Assembly: GCF_037038585.1 (NCBI RefSeq) | Contig: NC_092524.1 | Location: forward strand, 43,591,001 to 43,655,000 | Source of the DNA: Patagioenas fasciata | Taxonomy: Eukaryota > Chordata > Aves > Columbiformes > Columbidae | DNA: 64,000 bases | Direction: 5' to 3' | Shown here: piece by piece, positions 56,979 through 64,000 of the stretch | Layout of the letters: each line of letters starts with the position of its first letter | Numbering within the stretch: position 1 is the stretch's first letter | Notes under the pieces: model-generated | Seen by the model: the letters and a program-made list of their open reading frames with translations, nothing else | The model's database searches: none | Told to the model about the DNA's origin: nothing | Position numbers and translations under genes: made by a program

Positions 56979-59900
56979 GTGAGTGCTGGGGCTGCTGGCG
57001 CGGAGCGGGACCGAGACTGGCGACGGTTTCCCGGGGCGAGGTGGGGGCCTTCGGCCCAGCCCCGGCGGTGATGCAGCGGGGACGGCGGGCATCCGGGCCA
57101 TGTCGGCACTGGGGAATGGGCGGCGGGTCTGTTCTCTGGTAGCCCCGGTGCGGGGCGGCGGCCGGGCAGGGGTTACCGGTTTGCTGAGCCGTTGCGTGCC
57201 CGCCATGCCCCGAGGGAGCAGAGTCCTGGGGCGAGCCGCAGCTGTCCGCCTCACCCGGACAGGGCTCGCCCGGCCTCTTAGCTGTGGGCAGCTTTGGATG
57301 CACAGGGGGAGGTTACGGGCTGAGTACGTATCTTAGCCTGTGCCTTCATCGTTTTTTTTTTTTTTCCTTTTCTGCCAAAACGAGGTCTTCAGGTCATAGG
57401 CAGGAGAGGCAGTCACTGCTGCAGCTCTGGGGGTGCCTTCCTGTCCTTCTGTTAGGTCACTTTAGAAGGTGCGAACTGGTAAGTTGGGGTTGAGTGTTGC
57501 TATAGTAGCTCAAGCTTTCTACATGTGTGGATCAGTCCTTTTTTCGGGTATGGTATTAGGCTTCCAGCAGATCTTAACCTATGTATGTATATATTTAACA
57601 TAACTGTTTTACAGACCTTAAGTGAGTATGCTTTTTGCTTGTTATATTTTAAAACAGCTGTTGAAGCAAGTGTTATCTGTTAAAGCTGTTATTTTTTTTT
57701 AATCCTGTATGCTAAAGAATACTGCTAATTTGGCTAGACAAATTTTGGTTAGAGATTTTTTACTAGATGGATAGGCAGTCTCTTTCTTTGGAATTATTTC
57801 AATGCTGTTTTGGTATGGCTTAATAAAAACTCCACTGTTTCTGCTGTCCTTTTATTCCTGAAATGCCTGGTTTTCAGTAGCAGTAGAATGATGACCTGGG
57901 AGCTCAGTGCGGGGGTACCCAGGCTGTTTCTGCTGAAGGCAGCTCTGCCTCTATAGAACTCATGACCTTGCTTAGCATGATGCCTGCTGATACAGTCTGC
58001 CAGATGTAAACGTGCTTGGTGTGTTTGTGCAGTGTTGCATCGAAGCTAAAAAGCTCTTCCAGAACTACAGATACTCTGAATGCAGCAGATACACATTCTG
58101 CAATGCAGTCACTGTTAATCGCTTTCTGGCTACCTGCCAACTCAAGTTGGCTACCTGCTAAGATGTGTCTTTTTGTCTGTAGTGTGGCTCACAACTTGGA
58201 TGGACTGTATGTGAAAAGTTATATTAATTTCTGTACTTGGCATCCCATAGTAATTCTGATGGCTTATAAATCCTTAATGTGCTAGAGACAGCAGCTGATA
58301 TTAAAATGCCTAAACTCATCCCCTTAGCATTATTCTTATTGTAAGACTGTTGGAAGAAGCTTTGGAGTTCTGCAGTGGAAACATTCCTTTATTAGGATAT
58401 AACTAACTTTGTGTTTGGATATCTGTAGAACTCTAGGAACTAATTTTAAATATTGAGTGTTCACCTTGCTGTTGTGTGTTGATCATCCTGTCATATTTTT
58501 TAGCTCTCATATCCAGGTGTTCATGTTAAGTCTTGTCTGTGGTGGCAGTTTCAGCAGCTCAAAGCTTCCTGAGATGCAGTCCTATTTTTAAAGGGGATTT
58601 TTTAATTTTTTTTTTTTTTTTTAATTTTTGTGATTTTTTTTTTTTTCGTGTGAAATGAGCTTGACAGACACTTTCAACAGCTGTTTTGTTGACATCCTTT
58701 AGTAGATTATATTGATGATAGTGGTTTTCAGAATTGTAGTGCAAGAATGTGACTTGTGTGGCCTACAAGGAAGACTTGGTGTTTTCACACTTTGGATGTC
58801 CTCTTCCAGAAAAGTAAAAAGATAAACCTCCATATCTGTTAGTGTACTGATCTGAAAATAGTTTACAGACAGTTCCTTCGGAAGCATAGACTGTGTTTTT
58901 TTTTAATTCAAATATCTATGTGGCAGGGTAATGTATGTCACTGTGGATTTGTACATACAATGCACATTAAAACTAAAATATGTAAATATAGTTGTTTGCA
59001 TTATTTACTGCATCTGAGACCTGTACTTAGACTGAAGTTATTTATCCTACATCTTCTGAAACTTCTGGAGATTTTGTTCTGTGTTGTAGCCTCAGTATCA
59101 GAGGGGTTGGACTGGCAATTTGAGGTTTTGCTTGTGATTTTTTTTTTTTTAAATTATTTTTTAAAATTTATATTATTTTCTTCAAACCTGCCAATGTCAT
59201 GACAATATTAACTCAGGCAAGGCAGTCAGGAGGTTGGGTTACATGGGTGACTTTTAAATCTAATTTTAAATATATCTTTGTACTTATTTATAAACACATT
59301 GTAAGCCTTGCTTTTGGGGCCTGCACAGCTAGTCAGTCTCAGTGTGTATAAAACAAGCTTCTTTCTGTCTTATCAAGCTTGGAGACCTCTCTCTTAACTA
59401 AGAATATAGGTAATGATGTATTCTTCATTTTATTAAATGGACCAGGATTTCTTGTCTGTTTTTTGTTTCTACTCATTTGAGAGGGGAAGGGATTCCAGAA
59501 AATATTGAAAAAGCTCAGCTACTTTCATGACAGAGGCTGTCATTATTGGGAAGCTTGCTTTCAGTTCTGAAAGAAGGAAATCAGTTGTGAGATTCTGAAT
59601 TCAGCTGTTGGCTGTTCAACTTTATTGTAAGGTAGATAAACTAGAACTGATCAATAATGTTCAATTTTGTTAGCAAAATAGTGTGCTTTTGATCATACTG
59701 TCTTTACAGGATGCAGAGCTGCTAGGCTATTCTGCTTGATTTTTATGCTATCATGTAGCATATTGCTGATAAGGAGATGGAAAGCAGTTAACATTCTTTC
59801 TGGAAGTCTGTCTAGGCTGTTTTTTCTTCAGGAATTCAATGCACAAATATACCAGACAGGGAAGTGCTTCCTAATTGCAGTATGGTATCTATGTCTACTT

Positions 59901-60091
59901 TTAATAAGGCCATGAGGATAGCCTGAACTTAATTTCAGGCCAGTGTTTGCTAAAAATAACTCTGAAAAAGTAAAACTTGTGTGCTTTCTGGAGTGCGAAG
60001 CAGGTACCTTAACACAGAAGATAACAGAATAATTATTTTGTGAAGGTATAGCTTCAACTAGTTTTAAATTTCATTTTTAATTGCTTTCCAG
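56979..60091 (+). other. SRP54: SRP54 intron 1 (within the 5' UTR)
   Basis: About 3.1 kb from the proposed donor to the acceptor TTGCTTTCCAG. Poly-T runs lie near 57351-57365 and 58604-58645. No other gene was recognised. Confidence 0.55.

Positions 60092-64000
<3,909 letters not shown>

Larger units (their letters stand above)
55560..57320. promoter_or_regulatory. CpG island, bidirectional promoter of the methyltransferase-like gene and SRP54
   Basis: About 1.75 kb is very GC- and CpG-rich and spans both gene starts. Sites seen: an Sp1-type GC box (GGGGCGGGGCC, 56585-56595) and another at about 56791-56797; NRF1-like TGCGCATGCTCA (56623-56634) and TGCGCACGCG (56557-56566); a CRE-like TGACGTTT (56854-56861). 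No TATA box is placed near either start. This is the usual make-up of a housekeeping head-to-head promoter. The site calls are by eye. Confidence 0.8.

Overview
The window looks like avian nuclear DNA. Its coding content is vertebrate SRP54, split by normal GT-AG introns. The gene-poor stretches carry CR1 LINE 3' ends with the octamer tail typical of birds and other sauropsids, and there is a solo retroviral LTR. The species cannot be told from the sequence. No tRNA, rRNA or CRISPR array was seen.

Layout: (1) 1-700 is a CpG-rich block that falls off sharply. It is probably the promoter end of a gene lying to the left; the order of genes around human SRP54 suggests BAZ1A, but no coding exon is visible. 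(2) About 700-33180 is a 32-kb gene-free interval, mostly AT-rich, with some GC-richer ORF-dense patches (7.4-8.7, 12.6-13.1, 22.6-24.7 and 25.7-26.6 kb). It holds microsatellites, old CR1 scraps, diverged palindromic repeats and an 86-bp direct repeat pair. (3) 33327-56385, minus strand, is an eight-exon gene assembled here from sequence. All splice phases fit and it encodes a 301-residue class I S-adenosylmethionine-dependent methyltransferase-like protein that I do not recognise by name. Its large introns hold a 5'-truncated CR1 (about 37363-38525), a 923-bp solo LTR with perfect 5-bp target duplications (38590-39512) and older CR1-like remnants. (4) 55560-57320 is a strong CpG island between the methyltransferase start and SRP54, and it looks like a shared bidirectional promoter. 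(5) 56979-64000, plus strand, holds SRP54: a probable noncoding first exon ending at 56978, then four coding exons covering residues 1-120 (N domain and the G-domain P-loop). The gene runs off the right edge.

The two genes are head to head, with less than 600 bp between the methyltransferase ATG and the end of SRP54 exon 1, so they probably share promoter activity. SRP54 is the GTPase subunit of the signal recognition particle and is expected to be expressed everywhere. The role of the methyltransferase-like protein is unknown; its motif set looks closest to the DOT1-type class I fold.

Most notable observations: the methyltransferase gene itself, whose human counterpart I cannot place; a 20-bp tandem duplication of its start codon that creates an out-of-frame upstream ATG in identical context; five related hairpins with compensating arm changes inside the solo LTR; and the 86-bp direct repeats 639 bp apart.
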